Source: Roseimicrobium sp. ORNL1
GTDB lineage: Bacteria; Verrucomicrobiota; Verrucomicrobiia; Verrucomicrobiales; Verrucomicrobiaceae
Direction: 5' to 3'
NCBI RefSeq assembly: GCF_011044495.1
Contig: NZ_CP049143.1
Span: 3,224,001-3,288,000, forward strand
Length of the DNA stretch: 64,000 nt
Shown: positions 27,776 through 37,828 of the stretch, piece by piece
Layout of the letters: each line of letters starts with the position of its first letter
Numbering within the stretch: position 1 is the first letter of the stretch
The notes under the pieces: model-generated
Databases searched by the model: none
What the model was told of the DNA's origin: nothing
The model's input: the letters and a program-made list of their open reading frames with translations, nothing else
Made by a program: the position numbers and the translations under genes

Positions 27776-27801
27776 AGGGGCGACTTCAGTCGCCCCTTTT
27801 T
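27776..27801 (+). terminator. rho-independent terminator of the mre-rng operon
   Basis: A 10-bp perfect stem AGGGGCGACT / AGTCGCCCCT with a two-base loop is followed by TTTTT, 20 bases after the rng stop codon. A second hairpin (TTCGCGCT / AGCGCGAA, 27800-27818) overlaps its end and could serve the opposite strand. Confidence 0.9.
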
Positions 27802-27869
27802 CGCGCTTCGAGCGCGAATCAACGGCAGCTGAAGCAGCCGCTCCTTGGGTGGTGCGGCGCTCCTACTCC

Positions 27870-30800
27870 CTATTGCGAGACCGCACCCTCCTTCGGTTGC
27901 TGCAGTCTCTTCAAGAGGGCGGCACGCTGGCTCTTGGCTCCAGGTCCCATCTTTTTCTCGTCGAGGGCGAGCAGGTCTGACGAGGCTTCCTCGTCGCGTT
28001 TGAGTTGGGCGAGCAACTCTGCCTTACGACAGATGAAGGCGGCGGAGGTGGCGTAGTCAGCGGTGGATTGACTGATCGCGAGATCAAACGCTGCGAGCGC
28101 TTCATCGGTGAGTCCACGTTGCGCCAGCACATCTGCGGCTTCGCCGGCAGTGCGGCCCTTGCGAGGAAGGGCCTCAGCGAGAATCTTCCAGACGGCGGGG
28201 ATTTCCTCGGGTTTGAAGGCCTTGTCCTTGGTCAGCGTGCTGATGAGGTTGGCAACATTGGTGCCGCTTTCGGGATAGCGTGGGCCAATCCATTCATCCT
28301 TCAGCAGGGCACCGACGAGTGCGGCCCGGTCTTCCGGCTTGCTGCGGAGCTTGGCGTCCTGGTTCATCGTGTCGAGATAGGCCCAGACGCGGAAGTGATC
28401 TGAAAGAGAGGCATTCAGTTTCTGCGCGCGGTCCACGGTGAGTGTCTTGCGCCAGGCGGTGATGGCTTCCGGGTGGCCTTCCAGGTGATGGATGAGAAGC
28501 TTCAGGCCGACAGCGTCTGAGACGTGCTCGCTGTACAGTTCATCCGGCGTCTTGGTGAGGATGTGATCCACGAATGCCAGCATGGCCGTGCGGTCAGGTT
28601 TCTGCTGGCTGCTCCACTGGTACGGCACTGCCCACAACGCATCCCACACACAGTTTCGTGCGACGGCCTTGCGGTAGTACTCGTGCTGGGTCGAGTCGGT
28701 GACCAGTGCCCTGTCGTAGGCTTCGATGGCGGCCTTCGTGTCGCCGCTCCAGAGCTTCCTGCCGATACTGGCCACCATGGGCTTGAGCCGGCGGTAGGAT
28801 TCCTGGGAATTCTGGGACTTTGCCAGGGCAGCGATATCCACCTTGGCTGCGGCTTCGTCGAAGTCGGCGGAGAGTGGTTCGTAGCAGTAGTACTGCTGGC
28901 CGAACTCCTCAAGGCACGAGCGCTTCACCTCGGGATTGGTAAAGGTGATATCCTTCATCCGCTTCGTGAGCGCGAGCATGCGCTTGCGGCGGTCCGTGTA
29001 GTTGGGAATGGATGCCTGATCGGGCTTGGGCGGGTCTGGCAGGTTCGAGAGGATGACTTCGCTGAGGAAAACTGCATCCGCGTCTGCTTGTACGGTGGGC
29101 AATTGAGTCACGGCCTGCGCGACCTCGGCATTCCACACCAGGCTCTTCTCATAGGGGTATGTGATGGATGACGCGAATGCATGGGTCCACTCGACCGCAT
29201 CCTTCACACGGCCTTCCGAGGCCAGCACCGCCAGGAAGGACGGGTCATCCCGAAGCTGATCGAGGAAGGAGAGGCGCATTTCCCCCAGCCACTTTTCATT
29301 GCCGGCATGGGCCGCCATGCGCAGGACATTCAAGATTGGCCAGTCATGCGGGTCATACACTGGGTTTTCACCCGGCGTCAGCAGGGCATTGCGTTTCTGC
29401 CAGGCTGCCCAGTGCGCCTGCGCGAGATTTTTCCATGCATCATCGGCTGGCAGACGGCACCATGCCTTGAGAAGCCAGCCGTATTGGTAGCCGTGCATGC
29501 ACTGCAGCTTTTGTTGAGCGTCCAGCGAGAGCTGACCCGCCACCGCTGCGACTTCCACAGGAATGGATTCCGGGGCGCGGTAGCAAAGGTGATGGGTCAG
29601 AGCCAGCCTGGCGCGCGGGTGCAGCTTCTCATCCCGCAGGCGTGCGATCTCATGCTGCCACACTGCGTGCACTCCACCGAGTTCCGCGAGTGCCTTTTGC
29701 ATGTCGGCATTTCCCCGCGCACCGGGATCCGTGGCCAGGAAGAATCGTCCGGCGAGAGCCAACTCCTTTGCCAGCGCTGACAGTGCCGTCATGGCAGGAT
29801 CACTTGCGGCCTTCTCCGCCCATTGCAGCGTGGGGATGCGCTGAGTGAGGGGGAGGCGGGTGTAGAAGTCGTAGAAGGCCAGCGGCAGCAGGGTGTGCGG
29901 TGTATCGCCCAGCTCTTCCTGCAGTGCGGTCAGCATGGCTTGCGAGCTGCTGCCGGTGTTGATGGCACCGCCACCTTGCTTCCATGCATCATGCAGGGCC
30001 TGGCCCCATTTACAGTCGTGGGACCATCCATGCATGGTGAGATTGCCGCTCACATCCTCGTGAAAGAGCTGCATGGAGAGCCCCAGCATCCGTAGCTTGG
30101 GAGACTCCTTGATCGCCCTCGAGAGCATCTCGGAGCGGAGTGTCCATCCATTGCTGGCGGTGTAGTTGTTCCAATCCTCGGTCGCTTGCTTCGCCTCCAT
30201 GAGCTTGCAGGCATGGTTGAAAAACTCCCCGGCCTTCTTCCTGTCGCTGGTGGAGAGCTCGATGAATTTCTTCACCAGCTCCTGCTCGTACTTCTCGTCA
30301 TCGATCTGCAGCTCCTGCATCTTCTTCGCGGTCATCCACTTTTCCAGAAGGCCCTTCTGCTCCGCGAGTTCACCGGCGAAGATGGGCTTCAGTGCCTCCT
30401 TCATCACCGGGTCGAGCGTCGCCATGTTCTTGGCAGTGGCGGACACGTTCAGCCGGATCAGGGATGCCAGGCCGGGGACGCGATCTGCCGGAATGGTAGC
30501 CAGATCGAAACTGCGACGCTTGATGAACTCTGTAAGGGCCGCGTCCACATTTTGCTGAAGCATCACTTCCGTAAGGTCCACCCCAAAGGTGCGGGGCTTC
30601 GACTTCAGCGCTTCGCCCATCGCCTTGCGCACCTCGGGCTTACCTCTCACCACGCTGAAGATGTTGTGCACGATATTCTGCTCATTGAGCACGCGGATGG
30701 TGGTGGCTTCATTGAAGAACCCGGCCTCCTGCAGGAAGGCCATGCTTAGCCCAGCGTCCTCACCCACCTCGTTGATGTTTTGTGCGATGGTGTTGCGCAT

Positions 30801-33800
30801 CCATTCGCCGTGATTGATCAAGCCGGTGATGATGGCGCCCTGCAAGGCAGCTGCCTTGGTCTTGGGACGCTCGGCCAGCGTGGAGAGCATCGTGCCCACA
30901 TTGTAGGCATCGCGATCATTGAAGGAGCCGCCACGACCGTAGCGCGTGCTCACAAAGGCGCTCATGCGCTCAGGCCAGCGGTTCTGATGGGAACCGAGAT
31001 AGGTGGCAATTACCTGCTGGATGAATGCAGCCGTGTCCGCCTCCGGTGCGAGCTTTGCCCGGGTTTCGAGATACAGTTGAAAGTAGCTGCCCTCGTTGTA
31101 GCTCGAGGTGCCTTTCATGAGGGATATCATCGGCTTGTCCAGCACGGGACCGCGGAGCTTGCGTTCGTCCCAGCGGTCCACCAGCCACACGGCGTGTTCG
31201 AGCTGGCGGTAACCCGAGCCAGAGCTTCCTGCGGTTGCGGTACGAAGGAAGGTTTCCGCAGAGTCGGAGAAATCCTGCGGTTCACTGGTCCACACACGCA
31301 CCCTTGTTTTCAGGAGGGCAAATTCGCTGCGGTCCATCGACTGCTGCACGGCGGGGAGGATCTCCGACTCGATGGTTGAAGCCTGCCCATTCTTCCACGC
31401 GCGCCACACCAGAAACTCCGCCGGCTGCGGTCTCCAGAGCGCGGTGATTTCCTCGTAGGCGGAATACCTGCGTGGCTGCAACGGAGTCGGCATCTGACCG
31501 GAGGAATAGAATGCCTTTGATTTCGCGACGAGCTCCGTGGCCAGCGCAGCCAGCTCCTCGACATTGCCGCCCTCGTGCAAGACCAGTCCTGCATGCCAGG
31601 CGAATGCCGAAGGGGCCAGACGTGGATAGAGCATCATGGCCTTGCACAGCCGGTCCATTGCGGCGCGGCGCACCTTGAGCTCTGGAGCGTCTGGTTTGAC
31701 GTAGTTGTAGCGTTTGTCGTCGTAGGGGTCCCTGTCGTACAGGTAGGGCAGGGACTTGCCGCCTCCATATGTGCGGCGGGCCAGCATCGCCGGGAGTTCC
31801 TGCACCCAGTCCAGGTCCGTGCGCATGCGCCGCGCGGCCTCATCACCGGCGTGCTTCTCCAGCACGGCGGACATGGCATTGAAGAGCGCCGCGCGGACAT
31901 CCGTGGTCATGTTGCTGTCATTGGACAGTTCCACGATGATGTAGCCCAGTGCTTGGTTGAAGGCCTTGAGCGGCACGGTTTCCAACAGTGTGATGGCCTT
32001 CTGGGGATCCGTCGGGGCCATCAGCACGAGCAGGCGGATGCGTGAGATGTACGAATCCGGGTGCTTCTGCACGAGATCTTCATAGACCTGGCGCGCGAGT
32101 ACCTTTTCGCCGGCAATCTCCAACAGAGAGGCGTATTCCTCCTGCCTTGCGAGAGCCGCGCCAAGGCCGGGATTGAGGGCGGCCACGAGTTTCGTTTTGG
32201 CGTCGGGGAAGTTCAGCCGTCGCATGAGCGTGGCGCCTTCCTGAACTGCATAGCCGCTGTTGCCATCCCAATAGGAGGAGCGGATGGTGCGCAGTTCAGC
32301 GACGACCGCCTTGATGGCCTCGGCCGGATCGTTCTTGGCCAGGGCCTTCTCCACTCGGGTGCGGCTGGTTTGCCGCGAATAGCCTCCCGAACTTCCACGC
32401 TGGGGCTGGGGAGTCGGAGCCAGCGCGGCCAGCCGCTTCCATTGCTCTGACTCCTCCTTGAGCCCGAGGGTGGCAAAGGCCTCGGCGAGTTCATCACGCT
32501 GCCGGGCATCCAGCTTGGCGCTTCGCAGGCGCCTCGCGGCCTGCTGACCCGCCTCTGCGAAGGGTGCCATCTTCTCCTTTTCCTTCAGGTTCGTGACAGC
32601 ATGGACGATTGCGGCATCCACCTCGGCACGGCGGGCGCCGTCCATGGGGAATGCCTGCATGCGCACCAGCAGCTTCAGCGCGCGCTCATGGTCCCCGGCG
32701 GTACCTGCGTAGCTGGCTGCGAGGAGCAGGTCATCGAGCGTGACATCGTCCCTCCCGGAGCGGGCCTGGAGTTCCTCCTCCACGCGCTTGCTCTGACTGG
32801 CTTTGTACGCCAGGGCGATGCGCATGGACGGATCCTCCACCTTATCCAGCAGGGGAACGATGGCGGCATAGTCATCCTCCGGTCCGGGGCGTGCATAGTT
32901 TTGCGAGCCCGGATTGAAGGGGTCCACGAACTGCATCATCATCGAGAACAGGCCCGGCAGTGAATCGCTGGTAGGGAAGGGAAGGGGACGCAGCAGTGCG
33001 CTGTTTTGGGACGAAGAACGGTAGCTCCAGGCCTTCATCGATTTCTGCGTCGCGACATCTGCTTCACGCAGGGTTTTCATGAAATGATTCCACAGGGTGA
33101 TGTAATCCTCCCACGCGCCTTCGGCCCGGCAGGCATTTGCCGAGTAGAGGATGGAATAGTCAAACGAACCCGGCTTCGCCGGAGGTTGGGTGGTGAAGTT
33201 TCGCACCATGGCCGCGCGCAGTTTCTTTCGGAGCGGATCCGGCAGGTCGATGCGCTGCTGCTCCACCCGGCTGCTGTTCTGGCCGCCACCCAGCATGCGG
33301 GCGAGCTCACTGGTGAGAGACGCATTGATGTCCTTTGCGTTCTCCATGTCAGCCAGTGCCTTCTCCAGCATGGGCAGCCCGACGTCAGTATCCGATTTCA
33401 CAGCGGCAACGGCTGCCCGGAAGGCCGGGAGCGGATACTTCTCCTTGAGAACGTCGAACGCCGCCCGGCATTGTTCGATGGGAAGGGTCCGGCTGCCGCT
33501 CCCGCTCCCACCGTTGAATTCCACGCCGAACATTTGCAGGAGTGGATCCGAGGGGTTTGCCTCCAGAGCCTCCTCCACCACGGTCACGTTCCATGAGGCC
33601 TGCTCATTTGGCTCGAATGCCAGAAGCACCTTCACCTGCCCCGTGCCGGATGCCTCGAGTGATGTGGCGATGCGCGTTCTCTCTGCAGTATCAGCATCCG
33701 CGTGGAGCTGAATGAGATTGGCCAGGGCGTAGCGTCTTGCGGTCGAGACATCCTTGGGAACCTTCACTCCGGAGGACAAGGCCGTGCTGCTACGTTGATA

Positions 33801-36773
33801 CCGCTGGCGGTATTGGGTCGCTTCATACATGGCGCGAAGCGTGCGGTAAATGTCTGATGTGCCAGGCGGTGAGGTCTTGTCGAGATTGCCATAATATGAT
33901 TTCTCCCAGGAAGATTGCAGCGAGGGCAGGGCCTTCTTCAACACCTCCTCCACTTCCTCCTTCGCCGCGGCGACTTGCAGAAACTCGGTGATCGCGCCGC
34001 TCGCGTCGGTGCTCTGATACTGCGCAATGGCTTTGACATAGCGCAGGCGGTAGTCGGCCGGATGTTTCGCAACCAGTGGGGTGAGAAATGCCACCGCCTT
34101 GTCCCAGTGCTGGCGTGCCATCATGGCTTCCGCAAGGCGCAGGGCATCCTTGGGGTCGATCGCGCTGCCACCCATGAGATCTCCCAGCAGGCGGAAGCCA
34201 GTCTCTTCATCTCCTGAACGCAGTTGCGTCATGGCGATGGCCTGCTTGGTACGCCATCCAGTATCCAACGCAGCGGCCTTCTCCAGCGTCTGCATGGCTT
34301 GTTTGAAGTTGCCGGTGTCTTCTTCCACCCGTGCGATCTGATGCAGGAGATCGATGTCCTTCGGCCGCAGGCGTGAGGCTTCGACCAGGCAGCGGCGGCG
34401 TTCGGCATCGTTGTTGGTCACACGGGCGATTTCTGCGAGGGCGAGCCACGGGGTGGCATCTTCACGATTGCGGCGCTGGCGTTCCTGGAAGTTCGCCGTC
34501 ACGTCCTTGATGGCATTCCGCGACTGCGCTGCCTGGGCCAATGCGGCCACCCAGCGTATCTTGTCATCGAGCGACTCGGCCTTCTCCACCAGCCGCAGGA
34601 AGATGCGCTCGGCATCGCCAAACTGTCCCGCGTCCGCATAGGCATTGGCCAGCGCGGCGGCGACGTTATCATCGTCTTCAAACTTCCGCGATGCAGCGCG
34701 CAGGATTTTGATGCTTTCCTGAGGCTTGTTGAGTTGAGTGAGCAGCGCGGCTTCGGTGAGCCAGGGCTGCAGAGCGCCGGGCGAGAGGGTCTTCCATTCG
34801 AGAGCCACCTTCAAAGCTGCCTCGGGTTCGCCGGAGCGGTCCTTCAAGTCGACTAGTCGCTGGAGATGCTGCGAATTGCGGCCCTCCGGCAAAGCGATGA
34901 GTTTCTCCAGCTCCTGTGCAGCGCGCGGCCAGTCCTGGCGGGACTCAATCAATCCCACGAGCCGTGTCTGGGCGAGTAGGGCATGCTCTGCACTCGCTTC
35001 CCGCAGCGTGCGCTCTGAGGTTTCCTTTTCACCGCTCTCTTCGAAGAGCGTTGCAAGGAGGCACCGCTCCGCGATGCTCAACGCTGGCTGGCCTTGCAGC
35101 GATTTAATAGTCGTCGGCACTTGCTGCGCATTCTCCAGGATTTGTACCGCCTGGCGGATGGAGTCCTCCAGCATGCCGGGATCGATCGTGAGGCGGACGC
35201 GATCCAACGCGAGTGGTACGGCAGCCTTCTCCTCCTTAACGCTGATGGCTGCGGTGAGCAGGGGAGCGAGGTAACGCGGATCCTTGCCAAACTCGCCCAG
35301 GCGCGACATCAGCACTTCGTGCGCGGCCTTTGCCTCCTGCCGCGCCAGCAATGCCTGCGAGACGGCGAGCACTTGCTCTTGATCCCCTTTTGCCGCAAGC
35401 TCCTTCCAGATGGCTAGTGCTTGCTCGCGAGAGCCGGTACGATGCAGGAAATGCGCCTGCGCTTCACGCGCGCTGGTGCTCTGCGGAAAGGTTACGATGA
35501 GTTTCTCGAAAGCAGTCTTCGCATCGTCCTTGCGGCCCCAGTTCTCCAGTTGCATGGCCACGCGCAGGTGGTCGTATTCCGTTGCACCGGGCATGGCGAG
35601 ATAGGCATCAAGCGAGGCGCTGGCGGCCTTGGTATCGCCGGAGTGCTGTTGCTGGGCTGCGAGGCGCAGGTGCAGTTCCTTGTCGCCGGGGTTCTGCTCC
35701 AGCAGCAGTTTCGTTTGCGGAATGGCTTCGGTGAAATTCCCAAAGCGCTCCAGCAGATCGAGATAACCTTCACGCAGATCACGGCGACCGGGTGTGCGTG
35801 CCAGCAGATCCTTGTACGTGGCGAAGGCCTGGTCCTTGAGCCCGGTCTCCGCCTGCACGCGGGCGAGGTGTCGCTTGATGGCCACACGCTTGTCTTCCGC
35901 GGTGGCGAGCTTTTCCAGATGACCGGCGAGTCCGCTGAGGTTGTCCTCGCGGCGGAAAATCTGGTCCGTTTGCGCCAGTGCCTCGCTTTCGATCCAGGTA
36001 TCGTAGCCGGACTGCCGGACCACTTCGCTGAGCTGCTCCAGTGCCTCTGCCTTCATGCCGGCGCGCAGGTAGATGTCTGCAAGCCTCATGCGGCGTGTGA
36101 CCTTGGTGTAGGCGTCTTTTGTTTTATCGATGAGGCTCTTCATCAGAGCCACGGCCTCGGTGTAGAGACCTTCATCGAGCTGCACATCCACGACTTCCTC
36201 CGCGAGGTCTTCGTCATCCGCGTGGGCTTCCAGCAGCTTGCGCCAGGCGGTGAGGGCGTCTTCAGGCTTGCCGGTGCGCAACAGCACACGACCGCGCTGC
36301 TTCTCGATTTCCACGGCCAGTGTTTTGTCAGGCTTTTGTTGGAGTGCCTTGTCCAGGCTGTCCAGTGCTTGGGTGAAGTCCAGCATGCGCACCTGAAGCC
36401 GCGCGAGCTCCTGCCAGGCGGGGGGATTGCCAGGATCCGCGGCCAGGCCTTTTTTGAAGGCGGTCACGGCATCCGCTTCATTGCCTCGACGTGTCTCGAA
36501 AAGAGCGAGCAGCAGGTGGTCCCCGGCTTTGGCCTCCGGCTTGGCAGCGACTGCAATGAGGTGCTTTCCGAGTTCGTCCGGCGTGGAGGCCTCATACCAG
36601 GCATCGAGGAAGCGCTCAAAAACCACACCGAACTGCGGTCTTTTGCGCAGCATGTCGAGGTAGCGGCGGGCCTTCTCTGGAGGCTCTGTCTGCGCCTGCG
36701 TCTGCGCCAATACTGGCGCGGCGGCGAGCATCATGAGACCAAGCACAAGTGTGAGGCGGATTCCCATGTTCAT
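27870..36773 (-). CDS. giant exported TPR-repeat protein
   Basis: The tandem ATG at 36773 gives 2967 residues and a clean signal peptide (MNMGIRLTLVLGLMMLAAAPVLAQ). A GTG further up would hide it. The N-terminal 1000 residues are TPR repeats, for example 'LLLALFETRRGNEADAVTAFKKGLAADPGNPPAWQELARLQ' and similar units at roughly 34-residue steps. The middle (about 1000-2400) is helical with less regular repeats. The last 500 residues again show TPR-like pairs (ALAAFDLAISQSTADYATSAAFICRKAELLAQLKRDEEA). There is no membrane helix after the signal and no catalytic motif. It is probably a periplasmic scaffold. It is convergent with the rng operon and stands alone, with its own promoter right of 36800. 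Confidence 0.85.
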   Translation of the reverse strand: MNMGIRLTLVLGLMMLAAAPVLAQTQAQTEPPEKARRYLDMLRKRPQFGVVFERFLDAWYEASTPDELGKHLIAVAAKPEAKAGDHLLLALFETRRGNEADAVTAFKKGLAADPGNPPAWQELARLQVRMLDFTQALDSLDKALQQKPDKTLAVEIEKQRGRVLLRTGKPEDALTAWRKLLEAHADDEDLAEEVVDVQLDEGLYTEAVALMKSLIDKTKDAYTKVTRRMRLADIYLRAGMKAEALEQLSEVVRQSGYDTWIESEALAQTDQIFRREDNLSGLAGHLEKLATAEDKRVAIKRHLARVQAETGLKDQAFATYKDLLARTPGRRDLREGYLDLLERFGNFTEAIPQTKLLLEQNPGDKELHLRLAAQQQHSGDTKAASASLDAYLAMPGATEYDHLRVAMQLENWGRKDDAKTAFEKLIVTFPQSTSAREAQAHFLHRTGSREQALAIWKELAAKGDQEQVLAVSQALLARQEAKAAHEVLMSRLGEFGKDPRYLAPLLTAAISVKEEKAAVPLALDRVRLTIDPGMLEDSIRQAVQILENAQQVPTTIKSLQGQPALSIAERCLLATLFEESGEKETSERTLREASAEHALLAQTRLVGLIESRQDWPRAAQELEKLIALPEGRNSQHLQRLVDLKDRSGEPEAALKVALEWKTLSPGALQPWLTEAALLTQLNKPQESIKILRAASRKFEDDDNVAAALANAYADAGQFGDAERIFLRLVEKAESLDDKIRWVAALAQAAQSRNAIKDVTANFQERQRRNREDATPWLALAEIARVTNNDAERRRCLVEASRLRPKDIDLLHQIARVEEDTGNFKQAMQTLEKAAALDTGWRTKQAIAMTQLRSGDEETGFRLLGDLMGGSAIDPKDALRLAEAMMARQHWDKAVAFLTPLVAKHPADYRLRYVKAIAQYQSTDASGAITEFLQVAAAKEEVEEVLKKALPSLQSSWEKSYYGNLDKTSPPGTSDIYRTLRAMYEATQYRQRYQRSSTALSSGVKVPKDVSTARRYALANLIQLHADADTAERTRIATSLEASGTGQVKVLLAFEPNEQASWNVTVVEEALEANPSDPLLQMFGVEFNGGSGSGSRTLPIEQCRAAFDVLKEKYPLPAFRAAVAAVKSDTDVGLPMLEKALADMENAKDINASLTSELARMLGGGQNSSRVEQQRIDLPDPLRKKLRAAMVRNFTTQPPAKPGSFDYSILYSANACRAEGAWEDYITLWNHFMKTLREADVATQKSMKAWSYRSSSQNSALLRPLPFPTSDSLPGLFSMMMQFVDPFNPGSQNYARPGPEDDYAAIVPLLDKVEDPSMRIALAYKASQSKRVEEELQARSGRDDVTLDDLLLAASYAGTAGDHERALKLLVRMQAFPMDGARRAEVDAAIVHAVTNLKEKEKMAPFAEAGQQAARRLRSAKLDARQRDELAEAFATLGLKEESEQWKRLAALAPTPQPQRGSSGGYSRQTSRTRVEKALAKNDPAEAIKAVVAELRTIRSSYWDGNSGYAVQEGATLMRRLNFPDAKTKLVAALNPGLGAALARQEEYASLLEIAGEKVLARQVYEDLVQKHPDSYISRIRLLVLMAPTDPQKAITLLETVPLKAFNQALGYIIVELSNDSNMTTDVRAALFNAMSAVLEKHAGDEAARRMRTDLDWVQELPAMLARRTYGGGKSLPYLYDRDPYDDKRYNYVKPDAPELKVRRAAMDRLCKAMMLYPRLAPSAFAWHAGLVLHEGGNVEELAALATELVAKSKAFYSSGQMPTPLQPRRYSAYEEITALWRPQPAEFLVWRAWKNGQASTIESEILPAVQQSMDRSEFALLKTRVRVWTSEPQDFSDSAETFLRTATAGSSGSGYRQLEHAVWLVDRWDERKLRGPVLDKPMISLMKGTSSYNEGSYFQLYLETRAKLAPEADTAAFIQQVIATYLGSHQNRWPERMSAFVSTRYGRGGSFNDRDAYNVGTMLSTLAERPKTKAAALQGAIITGLINHGEWMRNTIAQNINEVGEDAGLSMAFLQEAGFFNEATTIRVLNEQNIVHNIFSVVRGKPEVRKAMGEALKSKPRTFGVDLTEVMLQQNVDAALTEFIKRRSFDLATIPADRVPGLASLIRLNVSATAKNMATLDPVMKEALKPIFAGELAEQKGLLEKWMTAKKMQELQIDDEKYEQELVKKFIELSTSDRKKAGEFFNHACKLMEAKQATEDWNNYTASNGWTLRSEMLSRAIKESPKLRMLGLSMQLFHEDVSGNLTMHGWSHDCKWGQALHDAWKQGGGAINTGSSSQAMLTALQEELGDTPHTLLPLAFYDFYTRLPLTQRIPTLQWAEKAASDPAMTALSALAKELALAGRFFLATDPGARGNADMQKALAELGGVHAVWQHEIARLRDEKLHPRARLALTHHLCYRAPESIPVEVAAVAGQLSLDAQQKLQCMHGYQYGWLLKAWCRLPADDAWKNLAQAHWAAWQKRNALLTPGENPVYDPHDWPILNVLRMAAHAGNEKWLGEMRLSFLDQLRDDPSFLAVLASEGRVKDAVEWTHAFASSITYPYEKSLVWNAEVAQAVTQLPTVQADADAVFLSEVILSNLPDPPKPDQASIPNYTDRRKRMLALTKRMKDITFTNPEVKRSCLEEFGQQYYCYEPLSADFDEAAAKVDIAALAKSQNSQESYRRLKPMVASIGRKLWSGDTKAAIEAYDRALVTDSTQHEYYRKAVARNCVWDALWAVPYQWSSQQKPDRTAMLAFVDHILTKTPDELYSEHVSDAVGLKLLIHHLEGHPEAITAWRKTLTVDRAQKLNASLSDHFRVWAYLDTMNQDAKLRSKPEDRAALVGALLKDEWIGPRYPESGTNVANLISTLTKDKAFKPEEIPAVWKILAEALPRKGRTAGEAADVLAQRGLTDEALAAFDLAISQSTADYATSAAFICRKAELLAQLKRDEEASSDLLALDEKKMGPGAKSQRAALLKRLQQPKEGAVSQ

Positions 36774-36948
36774 GGCGGCAGATCTTACCCGGGTTTGGTT
36801 TCCGGCAGCAAGCGCGATTCTGACGTGCATGGATTAACTTTTGTTCACAAGAAGGGCGCTAATTTACAAAGGAACCACCACCACTGGGCTACCCAACTCG
36901 ACGCACCTTTGCCGTGAGGCTGGAACACCGCTTTCCCTGCGCTCCATC

Positions 36949-37479
36949 TCACTTCGTGTGGAGTTCCACATCGGCCCACGCCAGGGCCTTCGCGCGCTCC
37001 CGTTTTCGACGAACGGAAAAGGGGGCGAAGATCAATGTCTCCGCCGGGGCCCATAACACCACCCAGGCCACAATGACGAGGCTCTTGCTCAATGCGGTGA
37101 GCAGCCGCGCACTCCCCAAGGAGAGAATAGCCTCGCTCAGCATGATCAAAGCCGCTACGACCGCGAGGGCCTTCAGGAAACTCCACCATCCCTTCTGATA
37201 GATCGCGCGCAGTTCCTTCCGGGCTTCAATGTACTCTTCATGGAACTGGGTGCGTACCGCCGTCTGCACCTCCTCCTGCCGGTTCTTGTCTTCCGCGGGC
37301 ACCACGACGTCGACCTGGAAACGGGTGCACTTCGGAAATCCCGAAGCCTGCACCCGCAGCACATGCGCAGCCTCAGGATGGAGTCCGGGCTGGGTCAGCG
37401 GCGTGTCTGCAAGATTGAGCAAACGATCCACCGAGCGAACATCCAGACTCAGGCGAATATCTTTCGGTGTCGTCTTCAT
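36949..37479 (-). CDS. membrane protein of unknown function
   Basis: The 176-residue product has a soluble N-terminal half (about 1-95) with 'AAHVLRVQASGFPKCTRFQVDVVVPAEDK'. Two membrane helices follow at about 100-120 (FLKALAVVAALIMLSEAILSL) and 128-148 (LSKSLVIVAWVVLWAPAETLI). The C-terminal tail is basic (SVRRKRERAKA). There is no signal peptide. It is likely an inner membrane protein with most of its mass in the cytoplasm. It reads in the same direction as the giant TPR gene, 175 bases upstream of it, but no functional link is visible. Confidence 0.7.
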   Translation of the reverse strand: MKTTPKDIRLSLDVRSVDRLLNLADTPLTQPGLHPEAAHVLRVQASGFPKCTRFQVDVVVPAEDKNRQEEVQTAVRTQFHEEYIEARKELRAIYQKGWWSFLKALAVVAALIMLSEAILSLGSARLLTALSKSLVIVAWVVLWAPAETLIFAPFSVRRKRERAKALAWADVELHTK

Positions 37480-37828
37480 GGGGGGAGGCAGAAAGAAACC
37501 CGATTTTGTAAGACCTCGAAAAACGACGCATCAGAGAGAATGCGCACATCATCTTCACAAGATGGAAAAGCACGAGTTACCAGACATGGCAGCAGAAGGA
37601 ACACAATGGAGTCTCATGGCAACCAACGCCCGCCATTTGGAAAACAGGACTTTGACAGAATGACGGCTCACGCGACGCAGGTCAATACAGGAAGAGTGCC
37701 AAAACAGCCCAGTTCAATTTTGTCGACAAGATAGAAACTGAGTTCAGACGGACAGGCGCGGCAGAATAAATGTTTTTCTTGAGAATAGGATTGTAAACCT
37801 TCTTCGAATGTGAGGAAATCGCACAGCC
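37480..37828. other. divergent intergenic region, no gene seen
   Basis: It lies between the divergent membrane-protein gene and the RND adaptor gene. No reading frame with coding character and no clear palindrome were found. It must hold both promoters. The A/T-rich part 37740-37800 is the best candidate for the pump promoter. Confidence 0.4.

Noticed and set aside
35421-36917. 498-residue open frame on the plus strand
   Set aside because: It is opposite the giant TPR gene, which has a signal peptide and regular repeats; no independent support.
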